The notes beneath the pieces are model-generated. The model did no database searches, was not told where the DNA came from, and was given only the letters and a program-made list of their open reading frames with translations. The translations under genes and the position numbers were made by a program. From contig UPXT01000017.1 of assembly GCA_900538365.1 (NCBI GenBank), forward strand, positions 1 through 39,730: a DNA stretch of 39,730 nucleotides, in the 5' to 3' direction. This document shows positions 7,440-15,298 of this stretch, one piece after another. The DNA is from an uncultured Acidaminococcus sp. (GTDB lineage: Bacteria; Bacillota; Negativicutes; Acidaminococcales; Acidaminococcaceae). Within the stretch, counting starts at the first letter, position 1; every line of letters starts with the position of its first letter.

Positions 7440-7481
7440 AAAGATCCTCCATGGATCTTTCCCAATCAGGTCCCCACCTGA
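7440..7481 (-). promoter_or_regulatory. Two-hairpin leader with terminator-like structure before the symporter
   Basis: Read on the minus strand, the leader first forms TCAGGT-GGGG-ACCTGA (7481-7466), then AAAGATCC-ATGGA-GGATCTTT (7460-7440), which is followed by TTC and a T run. The second hairpin looks like a Rho-independent terminator lying between the promoter and the start codon. This suggests attenuation, but I see neither an overlapping antiterminator nor a leader peptide. Confidence 0.5.
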
Positions 7482-7495
7482 TGATAACAATTCAT

Positions 7496-7525
7496 ATATT
7501 AGCATAGGAGATTGAAAAAATGCAA
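7496..7525 (-). promoter_or_regulatory. Probable promoter of the DAACS symporter
   Basis: On the minus strand TTGCAT (7525-7520), an 18-base spacer and TAATAT (7501-7496). The start would be near 7489, so both leader hairpins would be transcribed. The rest of the spacer to 7607 holds nothing else I can recognise. Confidence 0.5.
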
Positions 7526-7607
7526 CAAAAATCAGAGATTTCAAGTTTTTTATCCTCCAAGGAATCATAATGCGGTAACTTAGTAGGAATTATACGATGA
7601 GCCTTTC

Positions 7608-7636
7608 TTGCCAAGATGTCTCTAATCGCCTACAAT
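7608..7636 (+). promoter_or_regulatory. Promoter of the C69 dipeptidase gene
   Basis: TTGCCA (7608-7613), a 17-base spacer and TACAAT (7631-7636), about 100 bases before the start codon. Confidence 0.65.
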
Positions 7637-7683
7637 AATAAGGTACCCTGCCCTTCGTGAGAGGGTGGAGAATAGGACTTTAT

Positions 7684-7707
7684 GGAACGCCTTCAGCGTT
7701 CCTTTTA
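7684..7707 (+). promoter_or_regulatory. Leader hairpin before the dipeptidase gene
   Basis: A perfect seven-pair stem GGAACGC-CTTCA-GCGTTCC is followed by TTTTA. It lies inside the expected transcript, 35 bases before the start, and could be a weak terminator or attenuator. A less regular pairing of ACCCT with AGGGT precedes it. Confidence 0.4.
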
Positions 7708-7741
7708 GGTAAGTTTTGACAAGAGATAAAGGAGGATCCGT

Positions 7742-9205
7742 ATGCCCTGTACAACGCTGCTTGTCGGAAAAAATGCAACCTATGATGGTTCGACCATGAT
7801 GGCCCGCAATGAGGATTCCGGTGCGGGAAGTTTTACGCCGAAGAAATTTATTACAGTCAATCCTGAGGACCAACCCCGCCACTATCGGTCAGTCCTGTCT
7901 GCTTTTGAAATCGAGCTGACCGAAACGCCCCTGCGCTATACGGCCATGCCCAATGCCCAAGCCAATGAAGGTATTTGGGGCGAAGCAGGGATCAATGAGC
8001 TCAATGTAGCCATGAGCGAAACAGAGACCATTACCTCAAATCCCCGCGTCCTTGGCGCCGATCCGCTTGTAAAAAATGGCATTGGGGAGGAAGACATGCT
8101 CACCTTGGTCCTGCCCTATATCCACAGTGCCCGGGAAGGTGTCAAACGGCTGGGCGACCTCATCACGCGCTATGGGACCTATGAAATGAATGGCGTCGGT
8201 TTCCAGGATGAAAATGAAGTCTGGTGGTTTGAAAGCATTGGCGGTCATCACTGGATTGCCAAACGCGTTCCTGATGATGGGTACGTGGTCATGCCCAATC
8301 AGCAGGGAATCGATTTATTGGATCTTGTCGATGCCTTTGGCCCCCAGGAAGACCATATGTGCAGCGCTGACCTTATTTCCTTTATTCGGGACAATCACCT
8401 TGACCTAACCATCCATGAAGGAGAAGACTATGCCCTTGAAAAGGATTTTGCCTTTGATGCAAGGGCCGCTTTTGGCAGCCATGATGACGCAGATCACACA
8501 TACAATACGCCCCGGGCATGGTTCATGCTGCGCTTTTTCAATCCCCATTCTGCTTTGTGGGATGGACCTGATGCCGATTACGGTCCTGAAGATGATGACC
8601 TGCCTTGGTGCCTCATGCCGGAACGGAAGGTGACCGTTGAAGATGTAAAGTATGTCCTCAGCGCCCATTACCAAGGAACCCCTTTTGACTGCTACAGCAA
8701 GGTGGACCATCCCCTGAAAGGCAAGTATCGCCCCATTGGGATCAATCGCAACAACTTTGTTGCCCTGACCCAGCTGCGGCCCTACGCCAAAAAGGACCGT
8801 ATGGCCCTGATGTGGATTGCGGAAGGGTCAAACGTCTTCAATGCCTTTGTGCCGTTTTATGCCAATGTGACAAAGACCCCGGACTATTTGAACCATGCGG
8901 GGACGGTGCCGTCGACGGAAGAATTCTACTGGGCTAATCGCCTCATCGGCGCCCTTGCCGATGCCCACTTTGCCCGCACGGCAAGTGCCATTGAGCGCTA
9001 CCAAAAGGCCGTTGCCTCCGCGGCTCATGCCATGATTTGTGATACGGATAAAAAAGAAGCCGAAGGCGGCGTGACGGCTTTGCTTGAACAGGCCAATGCG
9101 GCCATGGCGGCTATGGTAAAGGAAAAGACCGATACCTGCCTAGGCAAGGTCCTTTACGAAGCGAGCATGGCTATGAAAAATGGCTTCTCCCGCAGCGATG
9201 CCTAA
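7742..9205 (+). CDS. C69-family dipeptidase (PepD-like)
   Basis: A 487-residue N-terminal-nucleophile peptidase of family C69 (U34), whose characterised members in lactic acid bacteria are broad-specificity dipeptidases. The nucleophile is expected to be Cys3 in MPCTTLLVGKNATYDGST, exposed after loss of the first residues. ARNEDSG near residue 24 and NEGIWGEAGINELNVAMSE are characteristic of the family. No signal peptide is visible, so it is probably cytoplasmic, finishing the breakdown of imported peptides. The start has an excellent AAAGGAGG seven bases upstream. It is monocistronic, with its own promoter and a strong bidirectional terminator shared with the convergent phosphatase gene. The role fits an amino-acid fermenter. 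Confidence 0.9.
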   Translation: MPCTTLLVGKNATYDGSTMMARNEDSGAGSFTPKKFITVNPEDQPRHYRSVLSAFEIELTETPLRYTAMPNAQANEGIWGEAGINELNVAMSETETITSNPRVLGADPLVKNGIGEEDMLTLVLPYIHSAREGVKRLGDLITRYGTYEMNGVGFQDENEVWWFESIGGHHWIAKRVPDDGYVVMPNQQGIDLLDLVDAFGPQEDHMCSADLISFIRDNHLDLTIHEGEDYALEKDFAFDARAAFGSHDDADHTYNTPRAWFMLRFFNPHSALWDGPDADYGPEDDDLPWCLMPERKVTVEDVKYVLSAHYQGTPFDCYSKVDHPLKGKYRPIGINRNNFVALTQLRPYAKKDRMALMWIAEGSNVFNAFVPFYANVTKTPDYLNHAGTVPSTEEFYWANRLIGALADAHFARTASAIERYQKAVASAAHAMICDTDKKEAEGGVTALLEQANAAMAAMVKEKTDTCLGKVLYEASMAMKNGFSRSDA

Positions 9206-9222
9206 GCCGTATCATAAGAATA

Positions 9223-9264
9223 AAAAAACGCCTTCCGGCATGGACCGGAAGGCGTTTTTTTATT
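9223..9264. terminator. Bidirectional terminator between dipeptidase and phosphatase genes
   Basis: A stem ACGCCTTCCGG/CCGGAAGGCGT is flanked by A7 on the left and T7 on the right, so it works on both strands. It serves the converging genes on either side. Confidence 0.92.
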
Positions 9265-9346
9265 AAGGATCACATCATGGAGGCTAGTTTTTCTTTCAGG
9301 ATTTTCAAAGGAATAAGACTTAATAGAAGGGTTGCTGCCACCAATC

Positions 9347-11242
9347 TCACTTGCTGTCACCGCTTTCTGATGTAAAGGAAACTTCCGGCGTGCCTTTATG
9401 GGCGTCGACACCGAGGGCGCGAAGGATCCCAAAGAAGACTTCCGTGTTGTCCATGACGCCGTGGAAGTATTCAGAACCAGGGCCTTGGGCCATGAGCACC
9501 ACATCGTCGGCAGAATGGCATTCGCTCGTTTCTCCGGTTGTCGTCGGCAGGTCGCCTTGGACAAGACGGGCTCCTTGGGGTGCGCGTTTCGGGTTGGCAA
9601 TGACGTTTCCTTTGGCATCGGTCGTTGCCGGAACAGTCGGTTCAGGCTGGAAACGATAATTTTCGTAATGGTCTGGGGCATTGGCGTACTGCACGGCCAG
9701 GGTGACATCCGGATCAGGGTTATCGGGATACCCGTCATGGTTTTCATCAACGAAGGTCGGCCATTTGGCATCGCCGTAGACGCGAACCGCTTCGCGGCCG
9801 GTCTTGCCGTTTTCTTCCTTATAGGTGCCGCTGATGCTGATGCCGTGGGCATGGTCCGCAACGACAATGATAAGTGTATCATCATTGTGTTTTTTGGCGT
9901 AGTTCTGCGCCCATTCGATGGTCTGATCAAATTCAATGGTGTCATAGGTGGAACGCTGCCAGTCCATGGTATGGAGCTGCTTATCAATGCTGCCGCCTTC
10001 ACTCATGAGAAAGAAGCCATTCGGATTTTTTTCAAGTACGGATACGGCTTTTTTTGTCATATCAAGGAGGCCGGGCTGGTCAGTAAACCCTTTCAGGACC
10101 TTGCTGTTTTTGGGCAGGAATTCACGGTCCATGTAAACGTTCATGTGGTTCATGGTGAAAAGTCCCAGAATGGGCTGATCGCCGTTGAGAGCATTTAGTT
10201 CCGTCTTGGTGCCAGCAAATTGATAACCTTTATCCTTGAATTCCTGGATCAGGTTACGATCATCCTTGCGTTTGGAACCGGGCGTCTGCAGCGGAAGGAA
10301 GAACTGTGCCCCACCGCCCATGACCACTTTTGGCGGATTCCTGCGACTGAGAAAATCGGCAGCAATGTAGTTTTGTTCCCCACGTCGGCGCGTATGGGCC
10401 GTGACGGCCGCCGGTGTAGCATCCGTAACAGCCGCGGTCGTAACCATGCCGTAGCTCATCTTCTTACTGCGGGAGAGGATTTCCGCTGCCGTTTCCACCT
10501 TTGGGTCGTCGAGGGGATCTTTGGTTCTATTTTCGTAGACACCCATGGCATTGACGACGGATTTATTGCCCGTCATATAGGCGGACATGGAGTTTGCCGA
10601 GTCCGTTACAATAGAGTCATAGCCGCTTGTTGTAACAAGGGCAAGGCTTGGCATCTTTTCCATGGAAAGGACGTCATTGAATTTTCCGTTTGAAAGGCCT
10701 TTTGAAAGGATGCGGCCCAGTTCCTTTGCCTGCATGCTCATGCCGTCACCAATGAAGAGGATGACATTCTTGGCGCGCCGCCTTGCTTTTTCCTGGACCA
10801 CCGTATAGGCGGCTTTTGCCTGGAGCCTTCCAGAAAGGCCGCTGGCGGAAGCCGTTACCCTTTTTTCACCGATTTTGTCAAAGGTGACATTGTTGATGCG
10901 GTAGGAAATGTGGGTGCCGTAGTCTGTGATGATGGCCTTTTTCCCAAAGACTTTTTCTGCCCCTTCTCCGTTGATGCCGACGTTGAAGTTTGTGCTGTTT
11001 TTGGGAAATTCCACCTCAAAGTCAAACCGCTGACCGGCCCAGAATTTGGCACGGTTGATTGGCAGGATGGTAATGGCACCGTTATCTGCCGTCTCCTGCA
11101 TCCGGTTATGGAATTCAGCCACCTGCGAAATGGAGGATGCTGCCGCAAAAGCCACGGCATCATGGGTCGAGGTGATGCCCATGGAAAGGGCCCCTAAGAG
11201 CGACAGTTGGATAAATAGGCGAAGCTTACGTTTTGTGTTCAT
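9347..11242 (-). CDS. Secreted alkaline phosphatase (PhoA superfamily)
   Basis: A 631-residue exported phosphomonoesterase. The N terminus is basic then hydrophobic (MNTKRKLRLFIQLSLLGALS), a signal peptide or anchor. Residues 40-150 are probably a separate beta-rich domain. The catalytic domain begins at NVILFIGDGMS, where Asp166 is a metal ligand. The phosphorylated Ser is expected in TDSANSMSAYMTG (about residue 215), and the C-terminal metal site includes VVADHAHG. The translated start is the ATG at 11240-11242 behind GAGGAGG; a TTG two codons upstream is too close to that site. The protein is longer than E. coli PhoA (471), because of the N-terminal domain. The gene is divergent from a secreted hydrolase. 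I found no clear Pho box. Confidence 0.9.
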   Translation of the reverse strand: MNTKRKLRLFIQLSLLGALSMGITSTHDAVAFAAASSISQVAEFHNRMQETADNGAITILPINRAKFWAGQRFDFEVEFPKNSTNFNVGINGEGAEKVFGKKAIITDYGTHISYRINNVTFDKIGEKRVTASASGLSGRLQAKAAYTVVQEKARRRAKNVILFIGDGMSMQAKELGRILSKGLSNGKFNDVLSMEKMPSLALVTTSGYDSIVTDSANSMSAYMTGNKSVVNAMGVYENRTKDPLDDPKVETAAEILSRSKKMSYGMVTTAAVTDATPAAVTAHTRRRGEQNYIAADFLSRRNPPKVVMGGGAQFFLPLQTPGSKRKDDRNLIQEFKDKGYQFAGTKTELNALNGDQPILGLFTMNHMNVYMDREFLPKNSKVLKGFTDQPGLLDMTKKAVSVLEKNPNGFFLMSEGGSIDKQLHTMDWQRSTYDTIEFDQTIEWAQNYAKKHNDDTLIIVVADHAHGISISGTYKEENGKTGREAVRVYGDAKWPTFVDENHDGYPDNPDPDVTLAVQYANAPDHYENYRFQPEPTVPATTDAKGNVIANPKRAPQGARLVQGDLPTTTGETSECHSADDVVLMAQGPGSEYFHGVMDNTEVFFGILRALGVDAHKGTPEVSFTSESGDSK

Positions 11243-11452
11243 AAACAAACCTCCTCAATGATTTTGTTTCAAAGAAAAAGAGTCTTCATATGGAAGGAGT
11301 GTAGCATAGGAAAGTGGAGGTTTCTGCAAAAGCTTGGTAAAATTACCGTAAATTGCCGCGGCAAAAAAACGGCAGCTATTCTTTTTCTTTCATCTTATTT
11401 TCATTTTCTATTTGCTAGAATGGAACCGATTTTATACTGAGGAGGTCTTTTC

Positions 11453-12793
11453 ATGTTTACACAGATAAAAAAAGCCGGCTTAAAGGATGCCGCAATCAGC
11501 CGCAGGCTGGGGCAAGGCTTTTTGTGCCTTATCTTGGTGGGTCTTATGGGAAGCGGAGAAGCGGCACCAACGGTCAAAGAGGTGACCGGTGTAGCCCGCG
11601 TCTTTGGTGATGGGGAAAAAGTCTCGGAAGTCATTTTGACATACAGTGAGCCCCTTTTGGCAAGTTCCGTTTCTCCCAAAGATTATGTCCTTTCAAAGGG
11701 TACCCTTGAAAGCGTCCAGGTAGCCCGCTCTTTGCCCCCTTTTAAGGCGGCTGAGGAAGGCCGCTATGTCATCCTGAAGGTCAAGACGGAAAATACGGTG
11801 CCTGAAACACTCCTTGCAGCGCCCCCAAAGGAAAGAACGGAAAAAATGCGTCAGGAACCCAAGCTTGATGGTCATTCTGACCGCAAAGCCCCGGACCTTA
11901 GCATCGCAGTCAGACAAGTGGGAGAAGTGACTGGCGCAAAAGGGGATAAAAGCCCAGGCTCCATCCAATTCATGGCGTCGACCCGAACGCTTGAACCCGA
12001 TCTTTCGCGCTTTACGCAGAAGGTCTTTACGGATCCCGAAACGGGCATTTCCCTGCCATATTCTCTGTATCTGCCCAAGAAAATCAAACAAGGAGAGAAA
12101 CTTCCCCTGGTCTACTTTGGCGTGGATATGAGCGGCAATAATGATGACCTTACGACACCGCTTTATCAAGGCAACGGAGCCACCATCTGGACTGATCCTG
12201 CTTTTCAGGCAAAGCATCCTTCGATTGTTGTTGCCCCGCAGTATACGTCCGAGCTTGTAACGAAACTGGGCATGCTGACCGCCGATGATCATCAATGGAC
12301 AAAAGGCCTTACCTTGCTCAAGCATTTTCTTGATTATGCGGTCAAGACTTATCCTGTCGATCCAAATCGAATCTACGGAACGGGACAGTCCCAGGGCGGT
12401 ATGGCCAATATTGCCATCAGTGACCGCTATCCCGATTTTTTTGCGGCCCAGTATCTTGTAGCCTGCCAGTGGGACCCCAAGAAAATGCAGGTCCTCAAGG
12501 ATAAGCCCCTTTGGATCACCGTCTGTGAAGGGGATAACAAAGCTTATCCTGCAATGAATGAAACGACCGCACTCTGGGAAAAAGCGGGCGTAAAGGTAGC
12601 GCGGAATGCGACGCTTTGGGACAGCACCCTTCCTGTGGGGACCCTCAATGCCAAAATGGAGCAGCTATTGCAGCCTGACACCCATATCTACTATACGGTT
12701 TTTAAAGGTGGAAACCATATGTACACGTGGAGCTTTGCCTATTCCTATGATGCCATCCGGGAGTGGCTCTTTTCACAGGCAAAAGAAAAGTAA
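11453..12793 (+). CDS. Secreted alpha/beta-hydrolase (esterase/peptidase-like)
   Basis: A 446-residue protein with a signal peptide (basic start, then GFLCLILVGLMGSGEAA, probably cleaved near residue 38). Residues 40-180 carry a beta-rich region including VILTYSEPLLASSV, resembling bacterial Ig-like domains that precede hydrolases. The C-terminal half is an alpha/beta-hydrolase. The nucleophile elbow is GQSQG with Ser313, after VDPNRIYGTG. Likely acid and base are Asp in VCEGDN and His in GGNHMYTW. The layout resembles secreted prolyl-oligopeptidase-like or polyhydroxybutyrate-depolymerase-like esterases, but the substrate is unknown. The ATG has GAGGAGG seven bases upstream. It is divergent from the alkaline phosphatase; both products are probably extracytoplasmic, so shared control is possible but not shown. 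Confidence 0.82.
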   Translation: MFTQIKKAGLKDAAISRRLGQGFLCLILVGLMGSGEAAPTVKEVTGVARVFGDGEKVSEVILTYSEPLLASSVSPKDYVLSKGTLESVQVARSLPPFKAAEEGRYVILKVKTENTVPETLLAAPPKERTEKMRQEPKLDGHSDRKAPDLSIAVRQVGEVTGAKGDKSPGSIQFMASTRTLEPDLSRFTQKVFTDPETGISLPYSLYLPKKIKQGEKLPLVYFGVDMSGNNDDLTTPLYQGNGATIWTDPAFQAKHPSIVVAPQYTSELVTKLGMLTADDHQWTKGLTLLKHFLDYAVKTYPVDPNRIYGTGQSQGGMANIAISDRYPDFFAAQYLVACQWDPKKMQVLKDKPLWITVCEGDNKAYPAMNETTALWEKAGVKVARNATLWDSTLPVGTLNAKMEQLLQPDTHIYYTVFKGGNHMYTWSFAYSYDAIREWLFSQAKEK

Positions 12794-12845
12794 GACGCTT
12801 GGTATCTCAAAGAAGGGAAAAGTGTGCACAGAGATAAAACTTCCC

Positions 12846-12874
12846 TTGACAAAACAATATGAATCCGGTATGAT
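12846..12874 (+). promoter_or_regulatory. Promoter of metNI
   Basis: TTGACA (12846-12851), a 17-base spacer and TATGAT (12869-12874). The transcript should start near 12881, just before the riboswitch. Confidence 0.88.
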
Positions 12875-12886
12875 TTTAAGGAATTA

Positions 12887-12983
12887 TTCATCAAGAGTAA
12901 CGGAGGGAATGGCCCCATGATGTTACGGCAACCACACGAAAGTGAACGGTGCTAAGTCCAACAGGATTTTCCTGGCAGATGAA
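12887..12983 (+). promoter_or_regulatory. SAM-I (S-box) riboswitch aptamer
   Basis: The S-box core is clear: TCAAGAGTAACGGAGGGAAT, then GGCCCCATGATGTTACGGCAACC, split here at the usual P2/P3 junction, and GGTGCTAAGTCC. P1 is closed by TTCATC (12887-12892) with GATGAA (12978-12983). By the established mechanism, bound S-adenosylmethionine stabilises P1 and lets the downstream terminator form. It controls the methionine importer genes that follow. Confidence 0.95.
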
Positions 12984-13002
12984 GACGAATATGAATCGAT
13001 CC

Positions 13003-13036
13003 ATTCCTCTTCATAATGATGAAGGGGAATTTTTTA
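13003..13036 (+). terminator. SAM-riboswitch expression-platform terminator
   Basis: ATTCCTCTTCAT (13003-13014) pairs with ATGAAGGGGAAT (13019-13030), followed by TTTTTATT. Its 5' neighbourhood overlaps bases that could pair with the P1 strand as an antiterminator. It ends 20 bases before metN. Confidence 0.88.
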
Positions 13037-13056
13037 TTCATGAGGAGGGAGTCGCT

Positions 13057-14094
13057 GTGATTGAACTGAAACATATCGGCAAGGTCTACCACGCAAAGGG
13101 CGGGGACCTGGAAGCCTTAAAGGATATCAACTTATCCATTGAGGAAGGAGAGATCTACGGAATCATCGGATTATCCGGCGCCGGCAAAAGTACTTTGGTC
13201 CGCTGCATCAATATGCTGGAACAGCCAACGAGCGGTGAAGTGATTGTTGACGGCAGGGACATGACCAAACTGTCCAAGACGGAACTGCGCAAGGCCCGCC
13301 AGGAAATCGGCATGATTTTCCAGCATTTCAACCTCTTAAGCAGCCGGACGGTCTACGGCAACATTGCCTTTCCTCTGGAAATCCAGGGAAAAAGCGGGGA
13401 AGAAATCAGAAAGAAAGTGGAACCCCTCTTGGACCTCGTTGGTCTTACGGACCGCCGTGACCATTATCCTTCCCAGCTGTCGGGCGGCCAGAAACAGCGC
13501 GTTGGCATTGCCCGCGCCCTTGCTTCCGATCCCAAAGTGCTTCTTTGTGACGAAGCTACGAGTGCCCTTGATCCCCAGACGACGGAATCCATCCTGGAAC
13601 TCTTGCGGGATATCAATAAACGGCTTCATATCACGATTGTCATGATTACCCACCAGATGAACGTCGTCAAGGAAATCTGTGATCATGTGGCGGTCATTGA
13701 AGGTGGCCGGATCATTGAAGAGGGGCCCCTCTATGAAGTCTTCACGAATCCGAAGAATCCGACGACCAAGGAATTTGTCGCAAGTACTCGGACGGATATT
13801 GTCCCGGAACTGGTAAAGAAGCTTGACCTCCATAAGGAATATACCAGCGGTGACAAGGCCCTTGTGCGTCTGCATTTTCTTGGTGACAGTGCCGGGGAAC
13901 CGGTCATTACGGTCCTCATCAAAAAGTACGATATCGATGTCAATATCCTTTCCGGCAACGTGGAAACGCTCCAGGATACGCCTTACGGAACGCTCCTAAT
14001 CGGTATGGATGGGGATGAGGCTCATTTGAAGGAAGCCCTGGCGTATCTTGAGGGGCAAAAGTTACAGATTGAGGTGATTGGATATGTCAAGTAG
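13057..14094 (+). CDS. metN: Methionine ABC transporter ATP-binding protein MetN
   Basis: A 345-residue cytoplasmic ATPase that drives D/L-methionine uptake with MetI. It shows Walker A (GLSGAGKST), Q-loop region, signature LSGGQKQR, Walker B (VLLCDEATSALD) and the H-loop His in MITHQM. After about residue 270 is the C-terminal NIL/ACT-like regulatory domain, which in E. coli MetN binds methionine and causes trans-inhibition. The GTG start at 13057-13059 is chosen because TGAGGAGGG lies six bases upstream and an upstream extension would read through the riboswitch terminator. Translation overlaps metI by 11 bases. Control is by the S-box riboswitch. Confidence 0.95.
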   Translation: MIELKHIGKVYHAKGGDLEALKDINLSIEEGEIYGIIGLSGAGKSTLVRCINMLEQPTSGEVIVDGRDMTKLSKTELRKARQEIGMIFQHFNLLSSRTVYGNIAFPLEIQGKSGEEIRKKVEPLLDLVGLTDRRDHYPSQLSGGQKQRVGIARALASDPKVLLCDEATSALDPQTTESILELLRDINKRLHITIVMITHQMNVVKEICDHVAVIEGGRIIEEGPLYEVFTNPKNPTTKEFVASTRTDIVPELVKKLDLHKEYTSGDKALVRLHFLGDSAGEPVITVLIKKYDIDVNILSGNVETLQDTPYGTLLIGMDGDEAHLKEALAYLEGQKLQIEVIGYVK

Positions 14095-14746
14095 TATGAT
14101 CCAGATGCTGATTAAATCTTTGGGAGAGACTTGCTATATGGTTTTTCTTTCGGCGGCCCTTGCTACCCTTTGCGGAATGCCTTTGGGCGTCATTCTCACC
14201 GTCACACGGGAAGGCCATATTCTGGAAAATAAGGGCATTAACCGCGTCTTAGGGGCCGTTGTGAATGCCACCCGTTCGACGCCGTTTATCATCCTCATGG
14301 TGGCCATCATTCCCCTTACGCGGATCATTGTGGGATCTTCCATCGGGACGACAGCTGCCATTGTGCCGCTCACCATTTCGGCAACGCCCTTTATTGCGCG
14401 CATCATTGAATCGTCCCTCCTAGAAGTCGATCCCGGCGTCATTGAGGCCGCCGAATCCATGGGAGCCAGTCCCTTCCAGATCATCTGGAAGGTGCTTCTT
14501 CCTGAATCCATGCATGCCATCGTCCTTGGCGTGACCCTTGCCATCATCAGCCTCATCGGCAGTTCTGCCATGGCCGGTGCTTTGGGCGGCGGCGGACTGG
14601 GTGACCTTGCCATCCGTTACGGATATCAGCGCTTCCAGGCAGATACCATGGCGGCAACGGTCGTGATCCTCATTGCCCTGGTTCAGCTCGTCCAGTCCGT
14701 CGGGAACCATATCAGCGCCAAACTGAACAAAACAAAGATGCAGTAA
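14084..14746 (+). CDS. metI: Methionine ABC transporter permease MetI
   Basis: A 220-residue integral membrane permease of the MetI family (E. coli MetI has 217 residues) with about five hydrophobic helices. The EAA-type loop that couples to the ATPase reads EAAESMGASPFQIIWKVLLPES. The ATG at 14084 follows GAGGTG by seven bases and overlaps the metN end, showing translational coupling; a TTG two codons earlier is less likely. No gene for the substrate-binding lipoprotein MetQ follows: the operon ends at a strong terminator, so MetQ must be encoded elsewhere. Confidence 0.95.
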   Translation: MSSSMIQMLIKSLGETCYMVFLSAALATLCGMPLGVILTVTREGHILENKGINRVLGAVVNATRSTPFIILMVAIIPLTRIIVGSSIGTTAAIVPLTISATPFIARIIESSLLEVDPGVIEAAESMGASPFQIIWKVLLPESMHAIVLGVTLAIISLIGSSAMAGALGGGGLGDLAIRYGYQRFQADTMAATVVILIALVQLVQSVGNHISAKLNKTKMQ

Positions 14747-14765
14747 CGCACGCTGCAGCAAGCTG

Positions 14766-14804
14766 GCTGTAAAGTCATGGAAACATGGCTTTGCAGCTTT
14801 TTTT
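14766..14804 (+). terminator. Terminator of metNI
   Basis: A 14-pair stem, GCTGTAAAGTCATG with CATGGCTTTGCAGC, around a GAAA loop, followed by seven T. It separates metNI from the his operon. Confidence 0.95.
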
Positions 14805-14902
14805 GCGCCTCAAAACTATCAGATAGACCGTAGGGTCCCTGTATCACTTTTTACACTGATGGCAGGCGCTTATAGGCGGAACGCCAAAAATAAAAAAATG
14901 AC

Positions 14903-14944
14903 TTGCCACGACCTCGTTAACGTGTTAATGTATTAGCGTACTAA
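14903..14944 (+). promoter_or_regulatory. his operon promoter with a dyad operator candidate
   Basis: TTGCCA (14903-14908), a 17-base spacer and TAATGT (14926-14931). The -10 sits in an interrupted dyad, 14917-14944, of the form TTA-4-G-1-TAAT / ATTA-1-C-4-TAA centred between 14930 and 14931; CGTTAACG (14915-14922) is also a perfect palindrome. The first gene of the operon encodes a TrpR-family repressor, so autoregulation is a natural guess. The rest of 14805-14902 holds nothing I can name. Confidence 0.55.
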
Positions 14945-14995
14945 ATCAACGCAGTCTTTTTTATATTTTCCGTAGTTTTGAAAGGAGTCTCGATT

Positions 14996-15292
14996 ATGCA
15001 GGCAGGTCTCAACAAAAAGGAACTTCATCGAATGGCACACGCTTTTTTGCTTTTGAAGGATGATCGGATGTGTCTCGATTTTTTGGAGGATATCTGCACG
15101 CCTAACGAACTGAAGGCCTTGAGTCAGCGTCTGGAAGTGGCGGTGCGTCTTCATCGCGGCGAAAACTATGCCAAAATCGTCAATGATACGGGCGCCAGCA
15201 GCACGACGGTTTCCCGTGTCAACCGCTGTTTAAATTATGGAGCCGGGGGGTATCGAAAAGTGATCCCCATGCTCCTTAAAGAAGGAGAATAG
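14996..15292 (+). CDS. yerC: TrpR-family regulator (YerC/YecD type, HisR-like)
   Basis: A 98-residue all-helical DNA-binding protein of the TrpR/YerC/YecD family. The first half has LNKKELHRMAHAFLLLKDDRMCLDFLEDICTP, split as helices A-C, and the helix-turn-helix lies in ALSQRLEVAVRLHRGENYAK and DTGASSTTVSRVNRCL, with the Ser/Thr-rich recognition helix typical of the family. The ATG at 14996 follows AAAGGAG by eight bases; a TTG six codons earlier overlaps that site. Its stop lies six bases before hisZ. Family members linked to his genes in Firmicutes have been proposed to regulate histidine biosynthesis (HisR). Being first in the his operon, beside a dyad at the promoter, supports that role here. 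The ligand, presumably histidine, is not known from sequence. Confidence 0.85.
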   Translation: MQAGLNKKELHRMAHAFLLLKDDRMCLDFLEDICTPNELKALSQRLEVAVRLHRGENYAKIVNDTGASSTTVSRVNRCLNYGAGGYRKVIPMLLKEGE

Positions 15293-15298
15293 ATAAGT

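Noticed and set aside
9398..10198. Plus-strand open frame of 266 codons opposite the alkaline phosphatase gene
   Set aside because: The phosphatase motifs on the minus strand fix the coding strand.
12949..13056. N-terminal extension of metN
   Set aside because: It would be translated from inside the SAM riboswitch and through its terminator; the GTG at 13057 has a strong ribosome binding site.
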